64,000 bases of DNA from Reichenbachiella carrageenanivorans (GCF_025639805.1 NZ_CP106735.1:1-64000); one strand, 5' to 3'; shown: positions 1-8,531, numbered from the stretch's first letter. The notes: generated by a model from the sequence alone, not told the origin. Made by a program: numbers and translations.

Positions 1-39
1 GGCGATATCTATGGTAAAAACAAGCGTATTGGTCTTTTT

Positions 40-1059
40 TTAATCCAATTTCTCTTGATAAGGAGTTCCTCTTTTTACTACGGCGACTACTCTATGGAGT
101 AGTTTGTTTCTCACTGCATTGAGTGCACTCATTTTACTTTTCCCTTCTTCGGTTTTCCGAAGGTAATATCCTCGAAGTTCTTTGTGACATTTGATGGCAT
201 TCATCGCACACATGTGTAGATGAAATTTGAGTTGTTTGTTGGCAAAACTTGATGTGCCTGGACTGGCAAATATGCTGGTTCCACTACTGTATTCGAAAGG
301 AGCTACACCGCAATAACAAGCCAGCTTTCGGTTGTCCAACATGCGAGTAAATCCTTCTGTATAAACGATCAGATCCACGGCCAAAACCTTGCCTACACTT
401 TTCACCGAAGTGACCAATTCGTAGAGGGTCTTTAAGTGTTTATCTATCTGAATCAATTCGTCCATTTTGGCTTCAACTTTATCTAAAGATTTTTTTAACC
501 CACTGATAGCTGACCTACTGATTCTTTCGATTTCACGTCCTGCTTTTGGGTCTACTTTGGTCAACTCATCTACAGCAATTTGCTGACTGTGTAAACTTTT
601 TTGAAGCCTCATTCTGGTTTTCATTAGATCTTTGAGGCGGTTTAAGGTAGGATGTGAGAGTTTGACCAGTTTGGCATCACGTTGATGATCAAAAGCAAAA
701 TTGGCAATTCTTTCAGCGTCGATTTTGTCTGACTTACCCCTGATTAGTCCCATGCTTCTTTTGATGTGCAGGGAGGATTCCAGCCAAACTTTGCATCCTC
801 TTTTGAGCAAATACTTGACAATGTTTCTGGTATAGATACCGGTATGTTCCATGCAGAAAAGGATGTCCTCACCACAGTCATTGCCATGTTGTTTAAGCCA
901 TCTTTTCATTTTCTGGAAGCCTTCGCTATCATTACTAAACAAGCCATTGTTGCACTTCATCGATGAGCTGTTAATCAAAGCCACATCAATACTCATTTTG
1001 CTAATGTCTATACCCACGATATGTGGGTAGAAGATTTGTTTAGGGGTGGTATTTTCCAT
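40..1059 (-). CDS. IS110-family DEDD transposase/recombinase
   Basis: This 339-residue protein catalyses excision and insertion of the IS through a RuvC-like DEDD domain and a C-terminal serine domain. The N-terminal domain shows the four acidic residues expected: D18 in the VGIDIS strand, E71 in CMEHTG, and D111 and D114 in KSDKIDAERIA. The C-terminal Transposase_20 domain begins near residue 215 (SVKSVGKVLA) and contains CGVAPFEYSSGTS, where S258/S259 supply the predicted nucleophile. A coiled-coil spacer (about 140-210) separates the two, as in the family. Length is normal and the frame is intact, so it is probably active. Recent work on IS621 shows that IS110 recombinases are guided by an RNA made from the non-coding end; the matching region here is annotated separately. 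Confidence 0.93.
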   Translation of the reverse strand: MENTTPKQIFYPHIVGIDISKMSIDVALINSSSMKCNNGLFSNDSEGFQKMKRWLKQHGNDCGEDILFCMEHTGIYTRNIVKYLLKRGCKVWLESSLHIKRSMGLIRGKSDKIDAERIANFAFDHQRDAKLVKLSHPTLNRLKDLMKTRMRLQKSLHSQQIAVDELTKVDPKAGREIERISRSAISGLKKSLDKVEAKMDELIQIDKHLKTLYELVTSVKSVGKVLAVDLIVYTEGFTRMLDNRKLACYCGVAPFEYSSGTSIFASPGTSSFANKQLKFHLHMCAMNAIKCHKELRGYYLRKTEEGKSKMSALNAVRNKLLHRVVAVVKRGTPYQEKLD

Positions 1060-1135
1060 AATTTCAATATTAAGTTCAAAACCTTGATGTTAGGGCATCT
1101 CGACGGATCGGGATCCCTGAATATCTATCTGAACA

Positions 1136-1240
1136 TTTAACAATGGAAAGCAAGCCCTGAATCGCCCGATAAGTCTGGGTAACTTGGTTAGCGCGTAGTT
1201 CTGGCTTGCTTTCTTTTACTATTAAAAGTAAAACCTTTAT
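1136..1240 (-). ncRNA. Candidate IS110 bridge RNA (part of)
   Basis: The non-coding stretch upstream of the transposase carries a perfect 11-bp inverted repeat, 1146-1156 against 1203-1213, enclosing 46 nt. Just outside it is a second 6-bp hairpin (1214-1219 against 1228-1233). A long stem with a large internal loop next to a small 5' hairpin, in the 5' end of an IS110-group element, is the layout of bridge RNAs. The RNA boundaries and the target- and donor-binding loops cannot be resolved by eye. The identification is inference from position and structure. Confidence 0.45.
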
Positions 1241-1273
1241 TTCTTTGATTAATTATAGACAGGAAAGCTAAAG

Positions 1274-1283
1274 GTTAGGGCTA
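1274..1283 (+). other. Integron-like core site (R'-like) at gene-unit start
   Basis: GTTAGGGCTA resembles the 3' core (GTTRRRY) of an attC site with one extra G. It is the exact reverse complement of TAGCCCTAAC at 2273-2282, just after the CPBP gene. In integron cassettes the first bases of the cassette complement the R'' box of its own attC, because the two meet in the circular form. The preceding bases also loosely resemble the end of the downstream attC-like element. Confidence 0.4.
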
Positions 1284-1306
1284 ATTGCCGCACTGAACAA
1301 ATTTCA

Positions 1307-2275
1307 ATGCCAAACCACTTCACTGAACGTTTTAAGCAAAAAACTGATATTGAGCTAACAAGAATCGTTAATACTCCAAAGAACTACGTTCCTGAGGCGG
1401 TAGAAGCAGCAATTGAAGAACTAAACGCCCGAGAAAATGGAACATCGAAGTACATTGATCCTGAGGTAGTTCGAGAGGAACGAAGAAGGCAGTATGAACT
1501 TGACAACCCAACTAAAAAAACCAAGTCAAAACCCAGCTTTAGACTTATAAAATCCTTCATTCGACTAGTTAAAAGACCTGACACTCACCGGATAAGAACA
1601 ACGACCAAGAACCGACTTTTACTAACCTTAAGGTTTTACTTTATCTCACTGTTATTGTTGCTGATTTCTGCAATTCCAACGATGATCTTAGAAGAGTTGG
1701 GAGTTTTCACAAGTCCTGATCAATTCAATGTAATCCCTGACTTTATTAATAACTCTTCTGACATATTTATCGCATCAATTCTGATCCCAATAATTGCTGG
1801 TGTCCTAGAGGAAACTAAATTTCGACTAGTACTTCATAAGTTCAATAAAAGGTATTTCGACATTTTCGTTTCTTTTTTTGCAAGCTATTTGGTAACGAGA
1901 TTATTCGGCCGATACTTCTTAGCCTACACCGAATTCTATAGCAACCTATTGGTTCAATCGACTCTTATCTATTTGATTTTTTCCATACCCATTTACTTCT
2001 CACTCTCTCGGACTAACTCTCATTCATCATGGTTTGAGAACAACTGGAACAAGGTTTACAAGTATCTATTCTATGGACTTGCACTTTTATTTGCAGTTGC
2101 GCATCTACCAACTCTAGACTTAACTCTTGAACACCTAACTTTTCTGCCTTTAACGATCCTACCATTCTTTGTTTATGCGCTAACATTTTCCTACGTCCGA
2201 ATAAGGATTGGATTTCAATACGCTGTTTTACTTCACTTTACTATCGACTTGATCATTTTAATGGGGAAAAACTAG
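1307..2275 (+). CDS. CPBP-family intramembrane metalloprotease
   Basis: The 322-residue protein has a charged N-terminal region of about 100 residues followed by about seven hydrophobic segments. The three CPBP (CaaX protease and bacteriocin-processing, 'Abi') motifs are present: EETKFR at 168-173 (EExxxR), FAVAH at 262-266 (FxxxH) and H310 in LLHFTID. The family are membrane glutamate proteases that cleave or process peptides, often in bacteriocin self-immunity. The N-terminal 15-45 segment (IELTRIVNTPKNYVPEAVEAA) is a leader also seen on other Bacteroidetes membrane proteins. The gene is AT-rich, lies next to an IS110 element and is bracketed by complementary core sites, suggesting it is a mobile cassette. 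The substrate is unknown. Confidence 0.75.
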   Translation: MPNHFTERFKQKTDIELTRIVNTPKNYVPEAVEAAIEELNARENGTSKYIDPEVVREERRRQYELDNPTKKTKSKPSFRLIKSFIRLVKRPDTHRIRTTTKNRLLLTLRFYFISLLLLLISAIPTMILEELGVFTSPDQFNVIPDFINNSSDIFIASILIPIIAGVLEETKFRLVLHKFNKRYFDIFVSFFASYLVTRLFGRYFLAYTEFYSNLLVQSTLIYLIFSIPIYFSLSRTNSHSSWFENNWNKVYKYLFYGLALLFAVAHLPTLDLTLEHLTFLPLTILPFFVYALTFSYVRIRIGFQYAVLLHFTIDLIILMGKN

Positions 2276-2510
2276 CCCTAACAGACGCTGATCGGGCATT
2301 TGTCACCGTGCTTTCTGGCAGGTTTTAGTGAAACTCGCCCGTGAATCTGTCGCTGAGATACTGCGGTGCTTTCTACCGTCTTTAGTGCGCAGGAGCCTTA
2401 GACTTTCAGAACGCAGTGCCTCTCTTAACCGTTGTGAGCTTCGGCAGATTTCACTACTTTAGTGCTATTCACTAGCTGTTGGACATACGCCCGATAGCTG
2501 GCCGTTAGAT
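2273..2510 (+). repeat. attC-like palindromic recombination site
   Basis: This stretch has the anatomy of an integron attC site but is longer than usual. It starts with TAGCCCTAAC (2273-2282, R''-like) and ends with GTTAGAT (2504-2510, a perfect GTTRRRY core). The next arms pair: GCTGATCGGGC (2287-2297) with GCCCGATAGC (2489-2498), leaving G2290 unpaired like the extrahelical base that sets attC strand choice. Further inside, 2341-2352 pairs with 2442-2454 and ACTGCG (2360-2365) with CGCAGT (2412-2417), so nearly the whole 235 nt folds into one imperfect hairpin. No integrase gene is nearby. The stop codon of the Fic gene directly abuts its end. Confidence 0.5.
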
Positions 2511-3824
2511 TTAACTATCTAAATAACTTTCTACTTTTTCTTTACTTGATACCTTAAACACTATATTTCTCCCATCTTTCTCCTCCTGAATCACCCCTAA
2601 TTTCACTAAATCATTAAGGTCTTTTCTCGCTGTTTGTCTTACAACATCGTGCTTGTTAGAATAAGCAGAGATATTCACTCTATTTGATTCTTTTGCATAC
2701 AAATAACCTATCAAATCAGCTTGTCTTTTATGTAACCCCTTCTCTATTAATTTATATGCTATCAAATTTGCTTGGTCTCTTTCTTCTTTCTTTTTATCTC
2801 TATACCGAATCAAACTTTCAAAAGCTACTCTTAAACTTTTAATAGAGTATGTAATAAAGTATGTTAAGTCATTATCGTCATTTTCTGTTTTCAAGAAGGC
2901 TTTGTCATACTGTATACGAGAATCGAGAATAGCTCTAGAAATTGAAATATTCTTAATTAGACTATAATCATGCTTAATCAAGAACCAATAAAACAATGCT
3001 CGTGCGGTTCGTCCATTACCGTCCTTAAAAGGATGAATAAACCCTATCATAAAGTGTATAATAGCTGCCTTGACAATTGGATGTACAAAACTCTTATCTT
3101 CATTAGCAAATTGACATAGTTCTTCCATTAAATCATCTACCTGACTATGATCAGGTGGTGTGTGAGCTATTTCCCCGTCAACGTGATCTTGAACATAAAT
3201 CTCACCATCTCTAAAAGCACCCGCACAGTCTTCGGCAGAAGTTTTAGCAGTCATAATCTTATGTAAATCAATAATAAATTTGATACTAAGGTTATTAGAT
3301 ATTTCTTCATCAATAAACCTTATTCCTCTAAGATTATTAAAGATCATTTGTTCCGATTCATTTCTCGGTTTCCTCCCTGATTTCAACATATCCCAAGCTA
3401 CTTTAGTAGTAGTTGCAGCCCCTTCTATCTGCGAACTAGCTATGGCTTCCTCTAATAAGGAGTTTTTTAAATACTCTGTCTTTTCAAAATTTGTAATTGG
3501 GCTCTTATATAACCCTCCCACCATTTTTAAATCAAACTCATGCAGGCTCTTTTGAATTGATTCTGTCAAAAAATACTTAAAATCGAATCTACCAAAGGTT
3601 AATGTTTTATAATTTGAACGACGATTGAGTTTGATTAAAGCCCATGATTTAATCGGATCGAAAGGGAGGTCTTTTCGATATTTAACTTCATCCCAATAAA
3701 GATATCTAGAATCAACAGACTTAAAAAAAGCTTCAAACTTCTTAGAGAAGTAATCTTTAATTAATTGACTATCCTCAAATAAGGAGTTCTCAGTATCATG
3801 TGAAGGAGGATTTTCAAACTTCAT
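2511..3824 (-). CDS. Fic family AMP-transferase with C-terminal winged helix
   Basis: Fic enzymes transfer AMP (or other nucleotide moieties) to hydroxyl groups of target proteins. The active-site motif HPFKDGNGRTAR is complete at residues 264-275, with catalytic H264. An inhibitory helix motif, SQIEG at 131-135, precedes it, as in self-restrained class II Fic proteins, where the glutamate (E134) blocks ATP. The C-terminal 70 residues look like a winged helix (ADLIGYLYAKES...RQTARKDLNDLVKLGVI), typical of the stand-alone chromosomal Fic/DOC-like regulators. The gene is much more AT-rich than the housekeeping genes in this window and its stop codon touches an attC-like site, so it was probably acquired. 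Its target is unknown. No antitoxin gene is adjacent, so self-inhibition is the likely control. Confidence 0.9.
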   Translation of the reverse strand: MKFENPPSHDTENSLFEDSQLIKDYFSKKFEAFFKSVDSRYLYWDEVKYRKDLPFDPIKSWALIKLNRRSNYKTLTFGRFDFKYFLTESIQKSLHEFDLKMVGGLYKSPITNFEKTEYLKNSLLEEAIASSQIEGAATTTKVAWDMLKSGRKPRNESEQMIFNNLRGIRFIDEEISNNLSIKFIIDLHKIMTAKTSAEDCAGAFRDGEIYVQDHVDGEIAHTPPDHSQVDDLMEELCQFANEDKSFVHPIVKAAIIHFMIGFIHPFKDGNGRTARALFYWFLIKHDYSLIKNISISRAILDSRIQYDKAFLKTENDDNDLTYFITYSIKSLRVAFESLIRYRDKKKEERDQANLIAYKLIEKGLHKRQADLIGYLYAKESNRVNISAYSNKHDVVRQTARKDLNDLVKLGVIQEEKDGRNIVFKVSSKEKVESYLDS

Positions 3825-3951
3825 AAGTTATAACATATTAAATTCACGTTCAATTTTAACATATTTAACATCAAAGAAAAAATAAATCTAACATTTTGTA
3901 TGATATCATCCGTATTCGCTGCTAGAGGGTTTTAAGTGTTATAGAAACACC

Positions 3952-4015
3952 GCCAAAATTGTATTCTGATCTATTGGGAATCAAAAAAGGTAATAGATGA
4001 GAATACAGTTTTGGC
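3952..4015. repeat. Long inverted repeat (24-bp arms)
   Basis: Arms 3952-3975 and 3992-4015 are complementary at 22 of 24 positions and enclose 16 nt. A smaller hairpin (GTGTT/AACAC, 3936-3950) lies just beside it. The structure sits between the TIR-WD40 stop and the Fic start, both on the minus strand. It has no T-tract, so it is not a standard terminator. It may be a remnant of a small mobile element, an RNA-stabilising hairpin, or a transcription barrier. Confidence 0.6.
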
Positions 4016-4088
4016 TATTTTGATCATACCCCAAAAAATGGGACAGTGAGTTTAGTTCAGAAATAACAAAGAAAGTATAGATATCAAC

Positions 4089-5864
4089 TCACTTCACAGC
4101 CCAAAGTTTCGCAGTACGATCGCTAGAGCCTGTGAGCACCTTGGTTCCATCTGGTGAAAAAGCCACATCATTAATTTGTCCCTTGTGCTGGGTGTACTTT
4201 TGTAGCATATCACCATTGAGTGACCACAAGATAGCGGTGTGATCTGCCGACCCAGTAAGCACTTTTTTGCCGTCAGGCGAAAAAGCCACTGCATTGACTC
4301 CCTTCGTATGTCCTACCAGCTTTTTATTTTTCCTATCCTTGAGCCTCCAGACACGAGCAGTCTTATCTCTCGATCCTGTAATGATAAATTTACCATCAGG
4401 AGAAAAAGCCACATCAGTTACCCAGTGTAAGTGACCAGAAAACTCTGCCACCATATTGCCCTTGAGATCCCACATACGTGCCGTGTGGTCATTGGAGGCC
4501 GTCAGGATGTTTTGTCCGTTAGGCGAAAAAGCCACCGCATTGACCCAGTCTCTATGTCCGCTAAACGACTGTACAAAAGTCCCATCGAGCTTGTATAGTC
4601 TGGCAGTCTTGTCGAAGGAGGCCGTGAGCACATACTGACCATCAGGAGAAAACACCACATCACTCACATGAAAACCATGGCCTGTAAATTCACCTATCAT
4701 ACGACCATTCACATCATACAGCTTGGCGGTCTGATCCCATGAAGCAGTTGCCATGCGTTTGCCATTAGGAGAAAAGGCTACCGATGTGAGCCAATCTTTG
4801 TGACCTTTCAATTCTTCTATCAAATTGCCTCTCACATCCCAAAGCCAAGCCGTCTGATCCCAACCTTTGGTAAGTATCCGACGACCATTTGGGTCTATGG
4901 CTACACTCAATACTTCTTTGGGCAAAGCATATTCCCTAATCAAGTAGCTCTTCGCCTTCACTTTGGCCGGGCGAACAGCTACTTTTTTGGTGCGTTCGGC
5001 AATGATGCGCTCTGCCTCATTGGCAAATTTACCATTAGGTGAAAGCCGAAGATAAACGCGGTAGCTCACCACTGTATTTTCCTCACTGGCTTCCTGCCAA
5101 GCCTGCTCGTCTTTGAGCTCTTCTATTCTGGCAAAAGCCAATTCTTTGTAAGCCCCTTTTGGATTTTCCTGAATATAAGCTTCTAATACAGGGATCGAAT
5201 TGGCAATCAAGGCTTTCTCCCAACTGCTTGCCTCTTGTAAACTGTCCAATTTGAAAACTGCTACGCGTACAAACTTCCCTTCGGGATATGCGCTTAGGTA
5301 TTGTTGATAACCAACCGCTTCATTTTTATTTATATACTCCTGCCAGTCTCTCAATTCTTCCGTACGGTTACGATGTAAAATAGACAGTATAAAAGCACTC
5401 CATATCACCACCAGCATGAGCGTAACGAATACAACTAAGTTTCTAAATATTCTATTAGACACCCGAATGGGTGGATGTCCAATCAGCTCATAAATATCGC
5501 TGAGAAGAATCTGAAAAGTCTTATGAGCCGTGTTTCCATTCCAATTAGAAAGGTTGGTATAGGTAGGTGATGGAATGGTATGTGTCTCCTGAACATCATC
5601 ATAGACCAACGAAATCAGATTGTTTTTATTTAGCGCCAATTGGGCATGCGCCAAAATAGTCTCGTTGACCAAGGCAGCAGGAGACCAAAGTACGATAATG
5701 CAATGAGCACTTTTAAGCGCAGATGCAATTTGCGCATCAAAATGTTCGTCGTCAGCTATGGCAGATTCCCACCAAACCGACCAACCAAATTCTTCTAATG
5801 CTTCTGCCAGTTGCCTGGCTCTTCTTTTGTCTTCTGGAATATAGCTGATGAATACTTCTCGCAA
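4089..5864 (-). CDS. TIR domain-transmembrane-WD40 repeat protein
   Basis: The 591-residue protein has a TIR domain at 1-130 (REVFISYIPEDKRRARQLAEAL start; SVWWESAI loop), one transmembrane helix at about 143-166, three copies of a roughly 45-residue unit ending in P-x-G-K/A-[FY]...A (170-305), and seven WD40 repeats (about 315-591) that would make one complete beta-propeller. TIR domains act as NAD-cleaving enzymes or as assembly modules. Here the position of the catalytic Glu (S-x6-W-x3-E) is H73 and the Trp is T69, so NADase activity is doubtful and a scaffold role is more likely. Topology suggests the TIR domain in the cytoplasm and the propeller on the other side. Similar TIR/caspase-WD40 proteins occur in Cytophagales and cyanobacteria, sometimes as defence genes. 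The function is unproven. Confidence 0.85.
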   Translation of the reverse strand: MREVFISYIPEDKRRARQLAEALEEFGWSVWWESAIADDEHFDAQIASALKSAHCIIVLWSPAALVNETILAHAQLALNKNNLISLVYDDVQETHTIPSPTYTNLSNWNGNTAHKTFQILLSDIYELIGHPPIRVSNRIFRNLVVFVTLMLVVIWSAFILSILHRNRTEELRDWQEYINKNEAVGYQQYLSAYPEGKFVRVAVFKLDSLQEASSWEKALIANSIPVLEAYIQENPKGAYKELAFARIEELKDEQAWQEASEENTVVSYRVYLRLSPNGKFANEAERIIAERTKKVAVRPAKVKAKSYLIREYALPKEVLSVAIDPNGRRILTKGWDQTAWLWDVRGNLIEELKGHKDWLTSVAFSPNGKRMATASWDQTAKLYDVNGRMIGEFTGHGFHVSDVVFSPDGQYVLTASFDKTARLYKLDGTFVQSFSGHRDWVNAVAFSPNGQNILTASNDHTARMWDLKGNMVAEFSGHLHWVTDVAFSPDGKFIITGSRDKTARVWRLKDRKNKKLVGHTKGVNAVAFSPDGKKVLTGSADHTAILWSLNGDMLQKYTQHKGQINDVAFSPDGTKVLTGSSDRTAKLWAVK

Positions 5865-6207
5865 TGTTCCGATGTTGAGTTTAGAAAATCAAGTTAATTA
5901 TTAATTGGGATAATTAGTGCTAAAACCAGCACCAGTACCTCCATCAACTCAATATTTTCTACATCTTAGTTAACTTTTTCTCCTATGTATGGTCATACAT
6001 GAGAAGGAGTCACTCACATAGTAGATTATATCCTGACGTGATCACAAGCAAGTGGCATGAAAAGTAATGAGGAAGAAAAGACTAACTAACTTCTATAAAA
6101 ACATTGGGAGGACTGGCTGCCATTAGCAAACAGCCAGTCACTTCCAAGTCTACGATTCCATTTGCACCGAAGGTCGGCCTAGTCATGTTTTTCAACAGTA
6201 ACGAAGT
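5865..6207. other. Intergenic region without a gene
   Basis: This 343-nt stretch lies between the galT stop and the TIR-WD40 start, both on the minus strand. It holds the hairpin at 6111-6139 (galT terminator) and presumably the TIR-WD40 promoter near its left end. I see no convincing open reading frame, tRNA or riboswitch in it. Confidence 0.6.
6111..6139 (-). terminator. Probable galKT terminator
   Basis: GACTGGCTG (6111-6119) and CAGCCAGTC (6131-6139) form a perfect 9-bp stem with an 11-nt loop about 70 nt after the galT stop. On the minus strand the stem is followed after about ten bases by a run of T. The spacing to the T run is longer than in an ideal intrinsic terminator. Confidence 0.6.
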
Positions 6208-7248
6208 CTATTTGGACAAATAGTGTGTTTCAGATTGTTTGTTGATCTGATCTGCAGCAAACTCTGGCGTGATGTCACGCTGTGGATTACCTAACATTTC
6301 GTACCCAACCATGAATTTTTTAACTGTAGCCGAACGCAATAACGGTGGATAAAAAGTCATATGCCATTGCCACTCTTCGTGCGCTTCTCCATCGTATGGT
6401 GCCTGATGAATACCCGCCGAATAAGGAAAAGAAGTCTCAAACAGGTTGTCATATTTGATGGTCAGATACCTGTAAGCCTCGGCCAATCCCAAACGCTCCG
6501 CTTCGGTCATTTCCGTAATGCGAGCCATTTTTCTTTTTGGCACTATCATCGCTTCGTATGGCCATACTGCCCAATATGGTACAAGTACAACCATATGCTC
6601 ATTTTCGAAGATGATACGTTCTTGCTGTCCCTGCTCTTGAGCCAGGTAGTCGAGGAGCAAGCTTGCCCCGTGTTTTTCGAAATAATCGAGCTGCTGCTTT
6701 TGCTTCTTGGCTGGTTCTACTGGCACAGACTCCTGTGCCCAGATTTGCCCATGAGGGTGCGGATTGGAGCATCCCATTACCGCTCCTTTGTTTTCAAATA
6801 TTTGAATATGGTTGATAAAATCTAGTGCTCCTATTTCATCACATTGCTCTATCCATAGGTCCACTACTTTTTTGATCTGATTGGCTTCCATTTCTGGAAT
6901 AGTGAGGTCGTGACGTGGCGAAAAGCAAATCACTTTGCAGACACCTCTTTCGCTTTTGGACTGGAGCAACCCGCTCTCAAATCCACCCGACGGGATATCT
7001 GACTGCAACGCCGCAAAATCATTGGTAAACACAAATACATCCTTGTAGTCTGGGTTTTTTTCACCACCTATACGCTCATTGGTTGGGCAGAGGTAGCACT
7101 TTTCGTCGTAGGCAGGTCTGCGATCTACCGACAGTTTTTCTACCTGTCCTTGCCATGGACGTTTGGATCTGTGAGGCGATACCTGTACCCATTCGCCCGT
7201 CAGAATATTTAGTCTTCTATGCGAATGATCGTTTGCATTAAATTCCAT
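6208..7248 (-). CDS. galT: Galactose-1-phosphate uridylyltransferase
   Basis: GalT swaps UMP between UDP-glucose and galactose-1-phosphate in the Leloir pathway, making UDP-galactose and glucose-1-phosphate. The active-site HPH motif is present in [11 protein letters not shown] (H164-P165-H166), with H166 the uridylylated nucleophile. C51/C54 (CYLC) and H113 match zinc ligands of the family. At 346 residues the length is normal. Its start overlaps the galK stop by 11 nt, so the two are translationally coupled. The galK promoter and operator upstream should control it. Confidence 0.96.
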   Translation of the reverse strand: MEFNANDHSHRRLNILTGEWVQVSPHRSKRPWQGQVEKLSVDRRPAYDEKCYLCPTNERIGGEKNPDYKDVFVFTNDFAALQSDIPSGGFESGLLQSKSERGVCKVICFSPRHDLTIPEMEANQIKKVVDLWIEQCDEIGALDFINHIQIFENKGAVMGCSNPHPHGQIWAQESVPVEPAKKQKQQLDYFEKHGASLLLDYLAQEQGQQERIIFENEHMVVLVPYWAVWPYEAMIVPKRKMARITEMTEAERLGLAEAYRYLTIKYDNLFETSFPYSAGIHQAPYDGEAHEEWQWHMTFYPPLLRSATVKKFMVGYEMLGNPQRDITPEFAADQINKQSETHYLSK

Positions 7249-8419
7249 TGTTGATAGCTTCTTTATATAGACCTACACCATCTCCTATCGCTACGCGGTA
7301 GATTTTAGTGTCTATCCCTGCTGTTCCCTTATACCCTTTCACTACTTGATCTATAACGTGATCTACAGCCTCTTTCTGAATCAGGTTAATGGTGCATCCA
7401 CCAAATCCTCCTCCCATCATTCGACCACCGATGTGCCCATCCAGCTTAGTAGCAATATCGATCAGTATATCCAATTCCTTGCAGCTCACTTCATAGTCGT
7501 CGCGCAAGCCAGCATGAGTTTCAAGCATGATCTTGCCCACTGTTTTAATGTCTCCTGCTTGCAAAGCATCACAAACAGCTTGCACTCGGATATTTTCTTC
7601 TATGGCATATTTACATCTTCTATAAACTACTTCTTCCATGTCTGATTTGGCTTTCTCCAAATCCTCTAGCGAAGCGTCTCTTAACGATTGAACGGATGGC
7701 TGAATGGCTTGAATGGCAGCTACACCTGCTTCGCACTGGCTGCGACGAATGTTGTATTGAGAGTCGGCAAGATTGTGTTTTACATTCGAGTCGAACAACA
7801 CCAGCTCATAGTCTTTGAAGTCAGCTGGATAATATTCGTAAGCCAAACTTCTACAGTCTAGCTTCACTACATGTCCGTCTTTGCCCATACAACTGGCAAA
7901 CTGATCCATAATACCACATTTCACTCCGGCAAATTTGTGCTCTGCCTGCTGTCCCATTTTAGCCAGAGCAGTTTTTTCTACTTCGATATCAAACAATTGG
8001 CTCAAAGCCATACCAAACCCACACTCCAATGCTGCAGATGAAGACAAACCCGACCCCATAGGAATATCGCTAGTAAACATGAGATTGAACCCTTCTAACG
8101 AATGCCCTGAAAGACGAAATTGATCGATCACACCCAAGAAATAATTGACCCAGCCTTGCTCTACTGGCTCAAGTGTATCTGATATGTCGAAGGTATAAGA
8201 ATCATCCAAATCAACTGATATCAACTTGGTTTTAGTCGTACCACTCTTCTGAATATATATATATACAGCCAAATCGATGGCTGCTGGCAATACGAATCCA
8301 TCATTGTAATCGGTATGTTCTCCGATGATATTGATTCTACCTGGGGCACGAACCACCAATGGTTCATTGCCAAAGTTTTCTACAAACGTGTGACTTACGT
8401 CTTCCCTATTTCGTCCCAT
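7238..8419 (-). CDS. galK: Galactokinase
   Basis: GalK phosphorylates alpha-D-galactose at C1 with ATP. The GHMP-kinase signatures are clear: [17 protein letters not shown] at about 26-42 (sugar binding, including the galactokinase GEHTDY box), [12 protein letters not shown] at 121-132 (phosphate-binding loop), and D172 in CGIMDQFAS as catalytic base. The third motif [13 protein letters not shown] lies near the C-terminus. At 393 residues it is normal length. It is the first gene of galKT, transcribed away from a Nudix-type regulator across a 112-nt gap that holds a perfect palindrome. No mutarotase or galactose transporter is in the window. Confidence 0.97.
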   Translation of the reverse strand: MGRNREDVSHTFVENFGNEPLVVRAPGRINIIGEHTDYNDGFVLPAAIDLAVYIYIQKSGTTKTKLISVDLDDSYTFDISDTLEPVEQGWVNYFLGVIDQFRLSGHSLEGFNLMFTSDIPMGSGLSSSAALECGFGMALSQLFDIEVEKTALAKMGQQAEHKFAGVKCGIMDQFASCMGKDGHVVKLDCRSLAYEYYPADFKDYELVLFDSNVKHNLADSQYNIRRSQCEAGVAAIQAIQPSVQSLRDASLEDLEKAKSDMEEVVYRRCKYAIEENIRVQAVCDALQAGDIKTVGKIMLETHAGLRDDYEVSCKELDILIDIATKLDGHIGGRMMGGGFGGCTINLIQKEAVDHVIDQVVKGYKGTAGIDTKIYRVAIGDGVGLYKEAINNGI

Positions 8420-8443
8420 GGAAATATCTTTTAATTATAAACG

Positions 8444-8473
8444 TAAACTTAACGCTTATTATGTAATTTACAA
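8444..8473 (-). promoter_or_regulatory. galK promoter (-33/-7, Bacteroidetes type)
   Basis: On the minus strand TTG (8473-8471) is followed after 19 nt by TAAGTTTA (8451-8444), one base from the TAnnTTTG consensus for the Bacteroidetes primary sigma factor. The ATG lies 24 nt downstream. The -33 box is the last part of the 8472-8490 palindrome, so a bound protein would block polymerase. Confidence 0.55.
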
Positions 8474-8490
8474 TTGTATTTTATACAATT
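8472..8490. promoter_or_regulatory. Candidate operator palindrome of the Nudix-type regulator
   Basis: AATTGTAT-TTT-ATACAATT is a perfect 8-3-8 inverted repeat in the intergenic region between galK and the regulator gene. Nudix-related regulators (NrtR, and AraR of Bacteroides) bind palindromes of about this size in divergent promoters. Overlap with the galK -33 box suggests repression relieved by a galactose metabolite. The assignment is inference from position and symmetry. Confidence 0.6.
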
Positions 8491-8531
8491 AATAAATTAA
8501 GCGATTAAATTCGCCTATTATTCCAATCTAA

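Larger units (their letters stand above)
1..1260 (-). mobile_element. IS110-family insertion sequence (ends approximate)
   Basis: The element is defined by its transposase gene (40-1059, minus strand) and about 200 nt of structured non-coding DNA upstream of it (1060-1260). IS110-group elements carry their long non-coding end on the 5' side of the recombinase gene and a short end on the 3' side, which is what is seen here. They lack conventional terminal inverted repeats, so neither end can be placed exactly. The 3' end lies within the first 39 bases or just outside the window. The element abuts an integron-like gene unit that begins near position 1274. Confidence 0.7.

Noticed and set aside
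6361..6825. 154-codon plus-strand frame within galT
   Set aside because: It is antisense to the galT active-site region, has no family features, and the galT frame is complete and highly conserved.
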